A DNA stretch of 40,267 nucleotides from a virus, in IMG/VR virus record IMGVR_UViG_3300016457_001510, positions 1 through 40,267 of that record. One strand, given 5' to 3'. How positions within the stretch are numbered: the stretch's first letter is position 1; every line of letters starts with the position of its first letter. The translations under genes and the position numbers were made by a program. Below, one piece after another: positions 1 to 8,757 of the stretch. A model generated the notes under the pieces. It was given only the letters and a program-made list of their open reading frames with translations. It was not told the DNA's origin and did no database searches.

Positions 1-1056
1 ATGGGGCTCGGCCCAGCGCCTGAGGTCACACTCGCGGAGGCTCGCCGCGCACGGGATCGTTGGGCCGAGGAAATTCGGGCTGGCCGCGATCCAATTACAG
101 AGCGAGAGAGGCAAAAGCGAGCAACAGCGAATGAGTTGAACAAAGAAGATCCGACATTTGAAGCGCTGGCACTCATGGTTTTCGAAGCCAAAAAGCCAGG
201 GCTGCGCGGCGGCGGAGACCGTGGAAGATGGTTCTCACCTATAAAGACGCATTTGCTACCCAAAATTGGAAAAAGGCGCGCGAGCCAAATTCATCAGATC
301 GATATTGCCGACGCTTTACGCCCGCTGTGGAAAGCTAAACCTGCAACCGCCGAGAAAGCCGCACAGAGGCTCAGGATCATATTTCGGCAAGGGAAGCTCA
401 TGGGCTTTGATGTTGATCCCTTTACGGTCGAGGCTGCGACCCATATGCTCGGCGAGCTAAGGCGCGACATCCAACACATCGAGGCGACAGACTGGCGCCA
501 TATTCCTAACTTATATGCCCGTCTTGATAAGCCGCTTGCATCGCATAGAGCGTTGCGTCTCATCATCCTAACCGCGGTACGAGCCTCCCCTGCCCGTTCT
601 GCGCAGAAAAACGAATTTGATGGTGACGTCTGGACAGTGCCGGCCGATCGGATGAAGGGACGCGAGGGTAAAGTGACAGATTTCCGTGTGCCGCTCTCTA
701 TGCAAGCTCAGGATATCATCTCTGGTTGGATCAGCGAGACAGATGACGAGTTTCTTTTTTCGAGCCGCCAGGGGAAACCAATCACAGACCGATCAATCGA
801 AAAGGCGCTTGATGCAATCGGAGAAAAAGGGCGCCCACATGGCTTTCGGTCGAGTTTCCGGACGTGGGTGCAGGAAACAGATGCCGCATCATTCGACGTT
901 GCAGAAACGGCCTTGGGTCATATTGTTGGGAACAAGGTAGAGCGTAGCTATGCGAGGTCTGATCTTTTAGACCAGCGCCGTGCGCTCATGCAAAGATGGG
1001 CCGACTTTGTGACCGGGGCCGAGGCAAAGGTTATACAAATACGCGGCAATAGATAG
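1..1056 (+). CDS. int: Tyrosine recombinase (P4-type phage integrase), N-terminus missing
   Basis: Site-specific recombinase that would integrate and excise the prophage by strand exchange through a tyrosine-DNA intermediate. The catalytic set is visible: Arg194 (in TAVRAS), a likely beta-hairpin Lys219, His280 and Arg283 (PHGFR), His307 (LGH) and the nucleophile Tyr317 (ERSYARS). Residues 1-40 match the end of the DUF4102 arm-binding domain (LGPAPEVTLAEARRARD). The roughly 60 residues that normally precede this (VADGGGL-type segment) are absent, so the frame either continues left of the window or the gene is truncated; the ATG at base 1 is probably not the true start. Spacing after the core Arg is unusual: the normal W-x-E-I-D strand reads AQKNEFDG, but the fold looks intact. 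It stands alone, transcribed toward the cargo genes. Active enzyme is likely if the N-terminus exists upstream. Confidence 0.9.
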   Translation: MGLGPAPEVTLAEARRARDRWAEEIRAGRDPITERERQKRATANELNKEDPTFEALALMVFEAKKPGLRGGGDRGRWFSPIKTHLLPKIGKRRASQIHQIDIADALRPLWKAKPATAEKAAQRLRIIFRQGKLMGFDVDPFTVEAATHMLGELRRDIQHIEATDWRHIPNLYARLDKPLASHRALRLIILTAVRASPARSAQKNEFDGDVWTVPADRMKGREGKVTDFRVPLSMQAQDIISGWISETDDEFLFSSRQGKPITDRSIEKALDAIGEKGRPHGFRSSFRTWVQETDAASFDVAETALGHIVGNKVERSYARSDLLDQRRALMQRWADFVTGAEAKVIQIRGNR

Positions 1057-1067
1057 ATCGCTCCTAT

Positions 1068-1247
1068 TTAAAATCGCGGCTTGAGATACATCGATCCGAC
1101 GACTTCGGAAACCGCGTCGTGTTTCGCCAAGGTTTTGGCCGTCTCAACCGGATCGAAGGTCATCCCCAGCACAGACTTGCCGGCCTTCTGCGGCGCCTTG
1201 GTCATCTCGACCGCCAGCAATGTCTTGCCGCCGCGCCTTGCATCCAT
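1068..1247 (-). CDS. Small hypothetical protein, convergent with integrase
   Basis: A 59-residue reading frame starting MDARRGGKTL and ending in MYLKPRF. I chose the internal ATG at 1247 because AGGAG lies about eight bases upstream; the frame is open further, to 1325. The third codon positions are GC-rich as in the phage core, unlike the AT-rich DNA beside it, which favours real coding. I do not recognise the family, and there is no signal peptide or membrane segment. It could be a small gene or the remnant of a longer one. Its end lies 12 bp from the integrase stop, so the two genes converge. Confidence 0.35.
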   Translation of the reverse strand: MDARRGGKTLLAVEMTKAPQKAGKSVLGMTFDPVETAKTLAKHDAVSEVVGSMYLKPRF

Positions 1248-1492
1248 TGCCTCGCTCCTGACCAGACCGCCTCCATCGGCGTGACTAATGGCGTTGTCGC
1301 GAAATACGAAGGGAGATAACGCCATAGTGCTATGAAATTGATCAGATTGGATATTTTCGCACTTAGCGTTACCAGAACTGGAGTTGACATGCTGCTGTCG
1401 TTAAAAATTTACCCGTTTAGTGTTGAGCTGAACGTGATATTATGGTGACTGAAACCGAGTAGCAGTATCGGTGAATTTATTTAGGCAAGATA

Positions 1493-2596
1493 ATGCAAAA
1501 GAACAACGTTTCGAAAGCCTCCCAAAGACTTGGCTATGTCGATGCCATTCGTGGCATTGCTGCGATTCTGGTAATTTACTTTCATGTTGGCGTTGATTCT
1601 CTGAGAGAAGGCTCATTAGGAGCTTTTGAAACTTACGCGTTCACAATCTGGACCCAGTGGTTGGATCTGGGAAAAATTGCGGTCACTATGTTTTTCGCAG
1701 TATCGGGTTTTGTCGTGCCTTATTCATTACTTAGGTCAAGAACAAGCCCCGTTCGAGATTTTATAGTAGGTCGATTTTTTCGATTGTATCCAGCGTACTG
1801 GATGTCGATCCCTTTCGGAATTTTAGCTTATAACTCTCTGCATCCAACCCCTATTGATATTGTGACGGTCCTTGGAAACATCACAATGTTTCAGCAATTT
1901 ATAGGCATAGAGAATATTATTGGCGTTTACTGGACACTGCAGATTGAGCTAATTTTTTACTTTATCTGCGTGCTACTGTTTGTTGCCGGACTTCTCCGCT
2001 CAAATGCAGCTGTTTTTTGGACCGCCATCACAATGCTGGGTTTTGCTCTTTTGCTTGCGAGTGCTCGGTACGTCACGGGGAAAGGTTTTCCTGTCGCGTT
2101 AGGACTCGCGATGGCCGTTATGTATTTTGGATTGCTGTGGAGGCGAAATGTTCTCGAAAACGATATCTCTTCTCGCAAAAAATGCATTTGGTTTCTGGTC
2201 ATTTTTTCGTTGTCTTTGCCTTTGATTTCTTGGCTCGGCTACGGTTCGTTATGGCTGCGTTATATTGCGACTTATTACGTCGCAATTATAGCTTTCATGC
2301 TCCTGACTACCAAATTGCGCTTAAATAGTCCCGTCTTGGTTTATCTTGGTGCGATTAGCTACTCGGTCTATCTCTTTGGCCCGCCCTGCACCTCGTTTGT
2401 AGTGTGGGTACTCCCTCATGGTCTGGGCGGTGAAATCCACGCCCATCTGATAGCAATTGTCAGCATTATCCTCACTATTTGCGTTTCAAGCGTGGTATAT
2501 AAGTTTGTTGAAAAGCCATCGGTTAGGTTGGGGCGGCGTGTAATTAAACGACTTGAAACGACGCAATCTGCTTCAAGCAGTAACGCGTCAGTGTAG
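1493..2596 (+). CDS. Acyltransferase-3 family membrane protein (OafA/Oac-like)
   Basis: Integral inner-membrane acyltransferase, probably adding acetyl groups to a surface polysaccharide. The N-terminus (LGYVDAIRGIAAILVIYFHV, residues 13-32) is the family signature, with Arg20 and the proposed catalytic His31 in the first membrane helix. About ten hydrophobic segments follow and the length (367 aa) is typical. The C-terminus ends in a polar Ser/Asn-rich tail. The AT-rich DNA upstream (about 1326-1492) holds a TTGACA at 1384 but no convincing -10. Base composition is visibly more AT-rich than the phage genes, indicating acquisition. Acetyltransferases of this family are classical serotype-converting genes next to integrase in phages such as Sf6; that role here is inference from position and family. 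Confidence 0.88.
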   Translation: MQKNNVSKASQRLGYVDAIRGIAAILVIYFHVGVDSLREGSLGAFETYAFTIWTQWLDLGKIAVTMFFAVSGFVVPYSLLRSRTSPVRDFIVGRFFRLYPAYWMSIPFGILAYNSLHPTPIDIVTVLGNITMFQQFIGIENIIGVYWTLQIELIFYFICVLLFVAGLLRSNAAVFWTAITMLGFALLLASARYVTGKGFPVALGLAMAVMYFGLLWRRNVLENDISSRKKCIWFLVIFSLSLPLISWLGYGSLWLRYIATYYVAIIAFMLLTTKLRLNSPVLVYLGAISYSVYLFGPPCTSFVVWVLPHGLGGEIHAHLIAIVSIILTICVSSVVYKFVEKPSVRLGRRVIKRLETTQSASSSNASV

Positions 2597-2620
2597 CTCA
2601 ATGATAAAAATCGGCTTCAT

Positions 2621-2636
2621 CGCCGGCCTAACGGCG
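2621..2636. terminator. Hairpin between convergent genes, possible bidirectional terminator
   Basis: CGCCG, a six-base loop, then CGGCG: a perfect 5-bp GC stem in the short gap between the convergent acyltransferase and glycosidase genes. There is no long T-run on either side, so intrinsic termination is uncertain. Confidence 0.4.
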
Positions 2637-2643
2637 GCTTCAC

Positions 2644-3666
2644 CTATTCACTAGATGTGAAGTTGCGTATTTTGCCGATGATTGGCTTCGCGGACCAGTC
2701 ATTTCGATAAATGCCAAAGTGGGCTTCATATGGCTTCTTTTGAGTTTCGTCATCAGTCAATTCATAGAATATGAAACCAGAATACCCAAATTTCTCGGCG
2801 GCTGGTAGTGCTGCTTCTGCAATCTCGGCTTGTTGTTTTTCAGATACGCCGAGCTTTTCGTCCATTGCTGTCGTCCAACCAAGTTCAGATATCCACATTT
2901 CATGTGTGGCCCAGTTTGGATTTGATCTAATAAGACGAGAGAGGATATAGAGATTACTTACTATAGTGTCTGAGAACTCTGAGGGAAATCGGCGTCTAAC
3001 GTATGGGTGAATAGCAATAGCGTCGCTGTATAAGTATGCGTCGGTTTCTAGATATCGTTCAAATAAATCTCCAAAGCCGACATTCAGAACTTTTGAATGA
3101 GCTCCATCGGCAAAGGAACCAGTTAATATAGTGGTGTGAGGGGAAGCTTCTTTGATTGCAGGGTATGCAACTTTCAATAGCTCAACATAGTCTTCAATAC
3201 TGCCCTTTGATGTGTGGCCAATCTTGATGTTCCATTCGTTCCACATTTCAAAATACTGAACACGCCCTTCAAAGTGCTTTGCAACAAAGGCAGCATATTT
3301 TGCAAAGGCATGCCTAGCTTCACGCGATCTAGGCTTGTCCCCTCCGTCATATCGCTTATTTCCATAGCCCAACACGATGAGGGGAGATAGGCCAAAATCT
3401 CTTGCTGTATCAACGAGGTAGTCCCATCTTTCTGGGATTTCGAGTGTTCCATCTTCTTTTTCAACAATTGCCCATGAAGCGTTCCAGCGCACTGCGCTAA
3501 GCCCTGCCTTCTGTGCAGCCCGAAGTCGAATTTCAATATCTTTTTCGTCTAATCTCGTCATATGGCTGACAGCGCCAACTACGAGTTCCTCTTGCTCATC
3601 TGCAAGCGCATCCGAACATGCCGCGAAAAAAAACAGTCCCAGAGCGATTAGGGAAAGATGTTTCAT
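2644..3666 (-). CDS. Secreted clan GH-A glycosidase-like protein (GH39/GH5-like)
   Basis: Putative exported glycoside hydrolase acting on a polysaccharide in the periplasm or outside. It begins with a hydrophobic signal (residues 4-16); cleavage may be at Cys17 as a lipoprotein (FAAC, imperfect lipobox) or after Ala22 (ALA/DE). The mature part reads as a TIM barrel: WNASW on an early strand, the acid/base Glu144 in MWNEWN, HPY at 220-222 and the nucleophile Glu261 in WISELGWT. This arrangement is diagnostic of clan GH-A retaining enzymes; GH39-like (PslG/xylosidase type) is the closest I recognise. It overlaps the upstream membrane-protein gene by 4 bp, so the two are co-transcribed. PslG-like hydrolases commonly accompany polysaccharide polymerases. 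The substrate is unknown. AT-rich codon use marks it as cargo. Confidence 0.8.
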   Translation of the reverse strand: MKHLSLIALGLFFFAACSDALADEQEELVVGAVSHMTRLDEKDIEIRLRAAQKAGLSAVRWNASWAIVEKEDGTLEIPERWDYLVDTARDFGLSPLIVLGYGNKRYDGGDKPRSREARHAFAKYAAFVAKHFEGRVQYFEMWNEWNIKIGHTSKGSIEDYVELLKVAYPAIKEASPHTTILTGSFADGAHSKVLNVGFGDLFERYLETDAYLYSDAIAIHPYVRRRFPSEFSDTIVSNLYILSRLIRSNPNWATHEMWISELGWTTAMDEKLGVSEKQQAEIAEAALPAAEKFGYSGFIFYELTDDETQKKPYEAHFGIYRNDWSAKPIIGKIRNFTSSE

Positions 3667-5018
3667 GATGTTTTAAGTTCGCCGTGAGTACTCTCCGCGC
3701 TCATTCTGAACGGGCCCGGATTATACGATTTTTTGTGGCGAAATTGTTTCGCTTCCAAAGGGTACTTAGCACCGATCAAGGCGCAAAAGAGCACGCCACA
3801 GGTCAACACATCTATGCTTACCATGCGTGCAGCAAGGATAGCAACAATCCCATAGTTTAGGGCTGCTTGATATGGCGTAGTAGAATAATTGCGCAAAGCC
3901 CGAATTAAAATTGTAGCGAACAAAAGAGTTCCGATAAGCCCGATGTTCGATAGTAAGACGAGCAACAAACCGTTCGACCGTACACTTCCGGCACCGACGC
4001 CAAGTCCATAGCTATCCCAAAAAGCCTTGATGCCATAGTATGCCCAAGCCCCACGTTCGTATCCAGAAACGCTGTCTGCCTTGCTAAATAAAGCTGCTTC
4101 CAAAACTCCCAATACAAGGTCGGGTTTCGCAGCTAGAAACAATAGTGCGCCAGTAACAACGAGTCCGACACTTGCATAAATTTTCTTGTTTACTTTTCTT
4201 CCAGAGGTTCCTTTCAGGATAGTAAATAATCCGAATGCCGCAATGGCAACAAAGCCTGTTGAACTCACAGAGAGAAGGCAGAAGATTAAAGTAATCATGC
4301 CTGAAGCTAAGAACCAACGTTTCCCGGTTTGATAATAGTAGCCAAGAAAATAAGCCCCCATTGCAGCTGAAAAATCGGCATATCTAGATGCTTCAGGAAA
4401 TGAGCCGACCAAACGCGCAAAGCCGCTAGCGCTGGCGCCTAACTTGACCTTGTTATCTCCCGTTAGAAGGGGATCTAAGAAAAATGGGCCAAGAGCTAGC
4501 GCCAAACATGAAAGAATTATGTTGGTTACGCCCGCAATAACAAGCATCTTGTGAATTTTATGGGGAGATTTACGAGCAATAGTCGCAAAAAACATGATGT
4601 AAACTACAGAAATTATCAAATAAAATGTCTGCGAAATGTTGGCTGAGCTGTGCTCTAGCGGCACAAGTGAAGTTGAGAACAGCGTGCTCAAGCGTACACC
4701 ATCGCTTAAACTGACCGGAATAACGAACATTCCGCGAAAGATGGTAGGATAGAAAAGAGCGGTTATAATCGCATACACTGCGAGCGCAATTGGGACGAGA
4801 AATAGCCTACGAATTTTGCCGTCAAAATGGAACACGAAATAACAAAGAGCAAGCGATGCAAAATAGAAGTCTGCAACATTCAAAGATGCGCCAGACGCAG
4901 ACAAAACTGCGGTGGTAGCAAATGGCACTACTACGCCTCCTGCGGCCAACAGACCCACGCGGGTCGACAATAGGAGAGCGATGACAATTGGCAGGAAGCC
5001 GATTGGAAAAATAGCCAT
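3663..5018 (-). CDS. O-antigen polymerase/ligase-like polytopic membrane protein
   Basis: A 451-aa inner-membrane protein with about ten to twelve hydrophobic helices and a larger loop before a YGLGVGAGSVRSNG segment, typical of the Wzy/WaaL O-antigen polymerase/ligase superfamily, which polymerises or transfers undecaprenyl-linked polysaccharide on the periplasmic face. Sequence in this superfamily is poorly conserved, so polymerase versus ligase cannot be decided. It is first in a two-gene minus-strand unit with the glycosidase-like gene (4-bp overlap). Codon use is AT-rich relative to the tail genes on its other side. In serotype-converting phages an alternative polymerase replaces the host linkage; that function here is inference. 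The N-terminus (MAIFPIGFLPIVIALL) is a membrane helix with no cleavable signal. Confidence 0.78.
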   Translation of the reverse strand: MAIFPIGFLPIVIALLLSTRVGLLAAGGVVVPFATTAVLSASGASLNVADFYFASLALCYFVFHFDGKIRRLFLVPIALAVYAIITALFYPTIFRGMFVIPVSLSDGVRLSTLFSTSLVPLEHSSANISQTFYLIISVVYIMFFATIARKSPHKIHKMLVIAGVTNIILSCLALALGPFFLDPLLTGDNKVKLGASASGFARLVGSFPEASRYADFSAAMGAYFLGYYYQTGKRWFLASGMITLIFCLLSVSSTGFVAIAAFGLFTILKGTSGRKVNKKIYASVGLVVTGALLFLAAKPDLVLGVLEAALFSKADSVSGYERGAWAYYGIKAFWDSYGLGVGAGSVRSNGLLLVLLSNIGLIGTLLFATILIRALRNYSTTPYQAALNYGIVAILAARMVSIDVLTCGVLFCALIGAKYPLEAKQFRHKKSYNPGPFRMSAESTHGELKTS

Positions 5019-5141
5019 GAGTTACTTTACATATATGCAGGTTGAGTCGTTATAACCCTATAGAGAAAGACTGGATTGGCCAATGGTTTAGGCTTTGCAT
5101 GTCTTCGGATAGCCTGGTTGTGCATGGGTTTCCAACGAACC

Positions 5142-5156
5142 GCGCTCATGTAGCGC
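5142..5156 (-). terminator. Hairpin downstream of tail gene D
   Basis: GCGCT, a five-base loop, AGCGC: a short perfect stem about 30 bp beyond the gene D stop on the minus strand, the end of the long late operon. There is no U-tract, so it is only a candidate end-of-operon structure. Confidence 0.3.
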
Positions 5157-5185
5157 CCCCAAGGTCCGGCTACCCCAGCCTGATA

Positions 5186-6190
5186 TTAAAACGTTTCACC
5201 CTCGACGTCGCAACGATAACCGCCGCTGTCGATCGTGTGAGTCACACGTGTGATCAGCCACTCGCCATCAACGCTATGACGAAATCCGGAGAGCACAAGA
5301 CGAGCCTCAGCGACGAGATCAGGGTCACCCGGCAATGATATCGAGACGGTCATGCCTGCTCGCTGCGAGCGCCTATATTCCGCATCAGCTGCCCTTTGGG
5401 CCGCATCCTGCGTCGGAAAGCGACGTTTCAGGCGGCGCACCGGTTTACCATCGCCAGCAATCACCTCGACATCGGCTGCGGCGCTCTGATCACGCCATAC
5501 GGCGATGACCTGGCCCGCCGGGTCGCGCAATGATCGGCGAAAGCGCCACCGGCTAACCTGCGATGGTATCAGCGACAGCCGTGGCATGTCCTGCCCACTT
5601 GCCGTCTTACTTTCACCGCGCTGGAACATGCCGAGGAAACCTCCGCCAGGCTTTGCGATTGCGTCGATATCCAGCGCTACCCGCGTCAGAAGGTTTATGT
5701 CGCTCTCATCCGTCTGGTCGAGGTGCGGGAGCGTGATCGAGGCGATGCTCTCGGATACGGCGGGTTTCAGGCCATGCTCGCCAGCGATTGTAGAGACAAG
5801 CGTCGAGACGGTCGTGCCTTCCGGCCAACTGCGATTCTTCTGCTCGGTCAGGGCAGTCTTTCCGCCGGACGTTGTTCCGTTCACGCTTGCAACTCCAGAA
5901 ATCCGCATAAGGTCTGGCGGCCCGCCAAGTTCGACGCTGTCAGCGATAAACAGGCCCATATATTTGAGCTTAAACATGTATCCGAGCGCGACCTCGATCT
6001 CCGCGCCATTTGGCGGAATTTCGAGCTTTGCATAAGGTAAATGATCTGTGAGCGAGATCTCGACCGTGTCCGACTGCACGCCAGCCTCATCGGTGAGCGT
6101 GATTGATGACAGCCGCGATGCGAAAATAGATGTCACGTTCGTGCCGTTCACGATAACGTCAAAGGCCGGCTTCCAGTCGGTCAATCCCAT
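5186..6190 (-). CDS. D: Phage tail protein D (P2 gpD-like baseplate hub)
   Basis: Late control protein D family, forming the central baseplate hub that holds the spike and tail tube end, related to VgrG and T4 gp27. The 334-aa length matches P2 gpD. It opens with DWKPAFDVIVNGTNVT and a first beta domain (SSITLTDEAG...DTVEISLTD, residues 27-48), then the family's LTRVALDIDAIAKPGGG region near 175 and a C-terminal beta domain ending in DVEGETF. It is the last gene of the P2-order block T-U-X-D and overlaps X by 10 bp, which fixes its start. P2 gpD was first seen as a late control factor, but the structural role is the certain one. Confidence 0.92.
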   Translation of the reverse strand: MGLTDWKPAFDVIVNGTNVTSIFASRLSSITLTDEAGVQSDTVEISLTDHLPYAKLEIPPNGAEIEVALGYMFKLKYMGLFIADSVELGGPPDLMRISGVASVNGTTSGGKTALTEQKNRSWPEGTTVSTLVSTIAGEHGLKPAVSESIASITLPHLDQTDESDINLLTRVALDIDAIAKPGGGFLGMFQRGESKTASGQDMPRLSLIPSQVSRWRFRRSLRDPAGQVIAVWRDQSAAADVEVIAGDGKPVRRLKRRFPTQDAAQRAADAEYRRSQRAGMTVSISLPGDPDLVAEARLVLSGFRHSVDGEWLITRVTHTIDSGGYRCDVEGETF

Positions 6191-6393
6191 AGGCGCACGC
6201 TCCCCGTGCTCTGATCCTCGTCGGTGATCTCTGGCAATGCGATCTGCAGGCCCTCGGGCAATATCGGCCCATAGGATGCCAGGTCATGATTTGCCGCGAG
6301 CACGGCCTCGACGATGCCGTCGTTTTGCCGCCCGTAATAGAGCCAAACAATGCGATCGACCGTGTCGCCTTCCTTAGAACGGTAGTATTGCAC
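6181..6393 (-). CDS. X: Tail protein X (P2 gpX-like, LysM-type)
   Basis: Short 70-aa tail protein with a LysM-like fold; in P2-type phages it sits in the baseplate/tail hub region. The sequence YYRSKEGDTVDRIVWLYYG followed by VLAANHDLASYGPILPEG is the family pattern. I chose the GTG at 6393 because GGAGG lies five bases upstream and the protein then begins exactly where homologues do. An in-frame ATG pair at 6408/6405 would add four or five residues and lacks this spacing. The gene overlaps the end of U by 20 bp and the start of D by 10 bp, so translational coupling is likely. Confidence 0.88.
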   Translation of the reverse strand: MQYYRSKEGDTVDRIVWLYYGRQNDGIVEAVLAANHDLASYGPILPEGLQIALPEITDEDQSTGSVRLWD

Positions 6394-6790
6394 GCAAGCC
6401 TCCATCATACCGGCGCAGGCGAATTTCGAATTCCTGGCGCCGCGAAATACCAGATAGATCGAAAACAGACTCTCCTCCGCGAACTGCTTCGACGACCCAC
6501 AGTCCCAGAACCTTGCCGCGCCCACTTACCAGCGGCAGCGGCCATCCGAGCGAAGCCTGTGCCCGCATGCTGTCAATCTGGCCAATACCGCCCTTGTAAT
6601 ATGGATAGATCACGCCGCGCAGCTCGATCGTATCGCCCGCCGTCCCGGTAAATTGTAGCGCATCTGATGCGCCGATCCTGCTTTGTGCGGCCCATCGATA
6701 TTCACTAGACCGCGTCAGCTCTTGATATGCGGCGTTGTCGATTGAGAACTGATAGCCGCCAAGCTGCATCATTGTCTTGCCCACGATCAA
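6374..6790 (-). CDS. U: Tail protein U (P2 gpU-like)
   Basis: A 138-aa member of the P2 gpU family, a baseplate/tail completion component. It begins MIVGKTMMQLGGYQFSID, carries the conserved TRSSEYRWAAQSRIG segment (residues 26-40) and the YYKGGIGQID...MRAQASLGWPLPLVSG stretch, all typical. The start overlaps the end of the tape-measure gene by 4 bp (ATGA), and it is followed by X and D in P2 order. No oddities seen. Confidence 0.92.
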   Translation of the reverse strand: MIVGKTMMQLGGYQFSIDNAAYQELTRSSEYRWAAQSRIGASDALQFTGTAGDTIELRGVIYPYYKGGIGQIDSMRAQASLGWPLPLVSGRGKVLGLWVVEAVRGGESVFDLSGISRRQEFEIRLRRYDGGLRAILPF

Positions 6791-8757
6791 CCCCCGTATT
6801 GTCCATAGCTCGTCGCGCCATCAAATAGGGCGCCGGATGCGGCCCGCCGTTTCAAACGTTCCAGTTCGTCGATGATTTCACGGGCGCTCGTTCCAGGTGC
6901 GTTGATCGTGATATTCTGCGTCACAGACTGCCCACCGGATGCAGCACGACCACCGCCACTTGTGACCTGCTGTGACATATCCCGCAGGCGTTCCAGCGCG
7001 CGATTGTGAGCGATAAACCCCCCTTGATTTTCGTAACGCAACTCTGGTCCGCGTTCTCCGACCAGCAACGGCCCGCGACCAAATGCACCGCCGATCGCGC
7101 GTTTTGTTGGATCATCACCACCACCGATACCGATTTTTCCAAGGATTGCGCCACCCTTGTCACCTATCCATCGCAGACCGTCCAAAACAGGTTTGATCTT
7201 TTTACCCAACCAGTCGAACTTTGCTCCGATCCAATCGATGACAGAACCTAGGCCGGATTTCATGGCCTCCCATCCTGCGACAATTCCGTCGATCCCTGTT
7301 TTCATTGCGTCAACGACGGGTCTGGTCGCCCCATCCCAAAGCCATTTGATTTTGGCACCGATCCAGTCGACCAAAGGACCAAATTTGCTTTTAATTTCAC
7401 CCCAGTTTTTCCAAATGAGATAGCCAGCGCCTGCGATCGCGGCTGCGGCACCTATTGCCAGCCCAATCGGGTTGGCAAATAGCGCAACACCGATAGCCTG
7501 AATGCCGCCAGCTACAATTGGCAATGCTGGGGCCAGAGCCCACATCGCACGTCCGAGCGAAAACACTGATCCGGCAAAAGCGCCGATCGATAGAATTGCT
7601 TTAGACGCCATCACGCCGCCGATGATAATGCCAAAGTTTTCCCAACCGCCCACCATGTCAGCGACTTTCGTCACTACAGTGCCGACCTCTGTCGCGATCT
7701 TGCTTGCGCCGTTTGCGACTTCAAATAGGATCGGGATCACCGTTTCGAGCTTTTCTGCCGCCGTCGTAGCAAATTGCTCAACCTGAGAACGGTTTGATTG
7801 CATGAACAGGCTAAACCTGTCCATCGCTGCCGTGACGGCGGGCATAAGGGCCGCTCCAACAGTGTTTTTCAGGCCCTTGGCAGAAAGCTGGGCGTTCAAT
7901 AGGCTGTCTTGATAAACCTCGGCAGACCGTGCTGCATCCTCGCTTAGAACATAACCTGTTCGGCGTGCGTCCTCGCGCAGTTGCCGTAACCCATCCGAAC
8001 CGCCACGCAACATGTTGATCATGCCAACGCCAGCGCGTGAAAAAAGTGCGGCGTTAAGCGCCGCCTGCTTTGCCGGGTCCTCTATTTTCGCCATTTTGTC
8101 GGCGATCTCAGCAAGAGCGTCCTCTGGTGCCATTTTTGACAGCTTTTGAGCCGACAAACCCAGTTCTTTAAGCGCGTTTTTTGCCGAACCCGCTCCGCTC
8201 GCCGCCTCGCCGATCCGCTTTTGCATGGCGACCATAGAGCTGTCGAACGTCGAGATCGAAACGCCGGACCGCTCGGCGGCATAGCGCAATTCTTGAAACG
8301 CCTCGATTCCAAAACCCAACTTGTCAGCGGTCTTTGCCACTTCGTCACCGAGCGACGCGGTATCACTGGCCAGCTTGAACACGGCAGCACCAGCCGCAGC
8401 GACGCCAATCGCGGCGTTTCGCGCGACCTTGCCGATTTGGCTGGTCATGTTCTTGAAATTGTCGCCGACGTTGCGCGCGGATTTCATGGCCCGCGCATAG
8501 CGTTCCTGTTTCTTGCGCAGCTCGTCGAGCGTCCGACCTAACTGTTCATATTCGCGATCGAGATCCTCGACGCTCTTTCCCTGGCGCTCCAAAACCTTGC
8601 GCTGTTTGGAAAGCTCTTTCTGTCGATCGATTACGCCCTTGATCTCGTCGCCGACGCTGTCGAGACCTTTGCGAATAAAATTTAGGTTTTTGCCGACCGA
8701 CTTCTGTAGCACAGATCCGATCGTAATTGTCGCGTCGAGCCGCTGATTTTTAGCCAT
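6787..8757 (-). CDS. T: Tail tape-measure protein (P2 gpT-like)
   Basis: Sets tail length and helps DNA pass the membrane. It is 656 aa: a charged N-terminal coiled coil (about residues 24-110, repeated KQRKVLERQGK-type heptads), a hydrophobic helix near 113-130, and a long alanine/glycine-rich hydrophobic region (about 375-450, including ALPIVAGGIQAIGVALFANP). A duplicated segment follows, with DWIGAKIKWL near 464 and DWIGAKFDWL near 508. The C-terminus has TQNITINAPGTSAREI, common at the end of these proteins. The length is shorter than P2 gpT (815 aa), implying a shorter tail if the length rule holds. The start lies inside the end of the E' frame (8 bp overlap). Confidence 0.93.
   Translation of the reverse strand: MAKNQRLDATITIGSVLQKSVGKNLNFIRKGLDSVGDEIKGVIDRQKELSKQRKVLERQGKSVEDLDREYEQLGRTLDELRKKQERYARAMKSARNVGDNFKNMTSQIGKVARNAAIGVAAAGAAVFKLASDTASLGDEVAKTADKLGFGIEAFQELRYAAERSGVSISTFDSSMVAMQKRIGEAASGAGSAKNALKELGLSAQKLSKMAPEDALAEIADKMAKIEDPAKQAALNAALFSRAGVGMINMLRGGSDGLRQLREDARRTGYVLSEDAARSAEVYQDSLLNAQLSAKGLKNTVGAALMPAVTAAMDRFSLFMQSNRSQVEQFATTAAEKLETVIPILFEVANGASKIATEVGTVVTKVADMVGGWENFGIIIGGVMASKAILSIGAFAGSVFSLGRAMWALAPALPIVAGGIQAIGVALFANPIGLAIGAAAAIAGAGYLIWKNWGEIKSKFGPLVDWIGAKIKWLWDGATRPVVDAMKTGIDGIVAGWEAMKSGLGSVIDWIGAKFDWLGKKIKPVLDGLRWIGDKGGAILGKIGIGGGDDPTKRAIGGAFGRGPLLVGERGPELRYENQGGFIAHNRALERLRDMSQQVTSGGGRAASGGQSVTQNITINAPGTSAREIIDELERLKRRAASGALFDGATSYGQYGG

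Noticed and set aside
5042-5338. Plus-strand frame overlapping the end of gene D
   Set aside because: Most of it is antisense to gene D and it has no ribosome site; likely chance.
7571-7584. CGGCAAAAGCGCC on the plus strand inside the tape-measure gene, like a sixth motif copy
   Set aside because: Only the first 13 bases match, it is in the opposite orientation and in mid-gene; it is explained by Gly-Ala-Phe-Ala-Gly codons.
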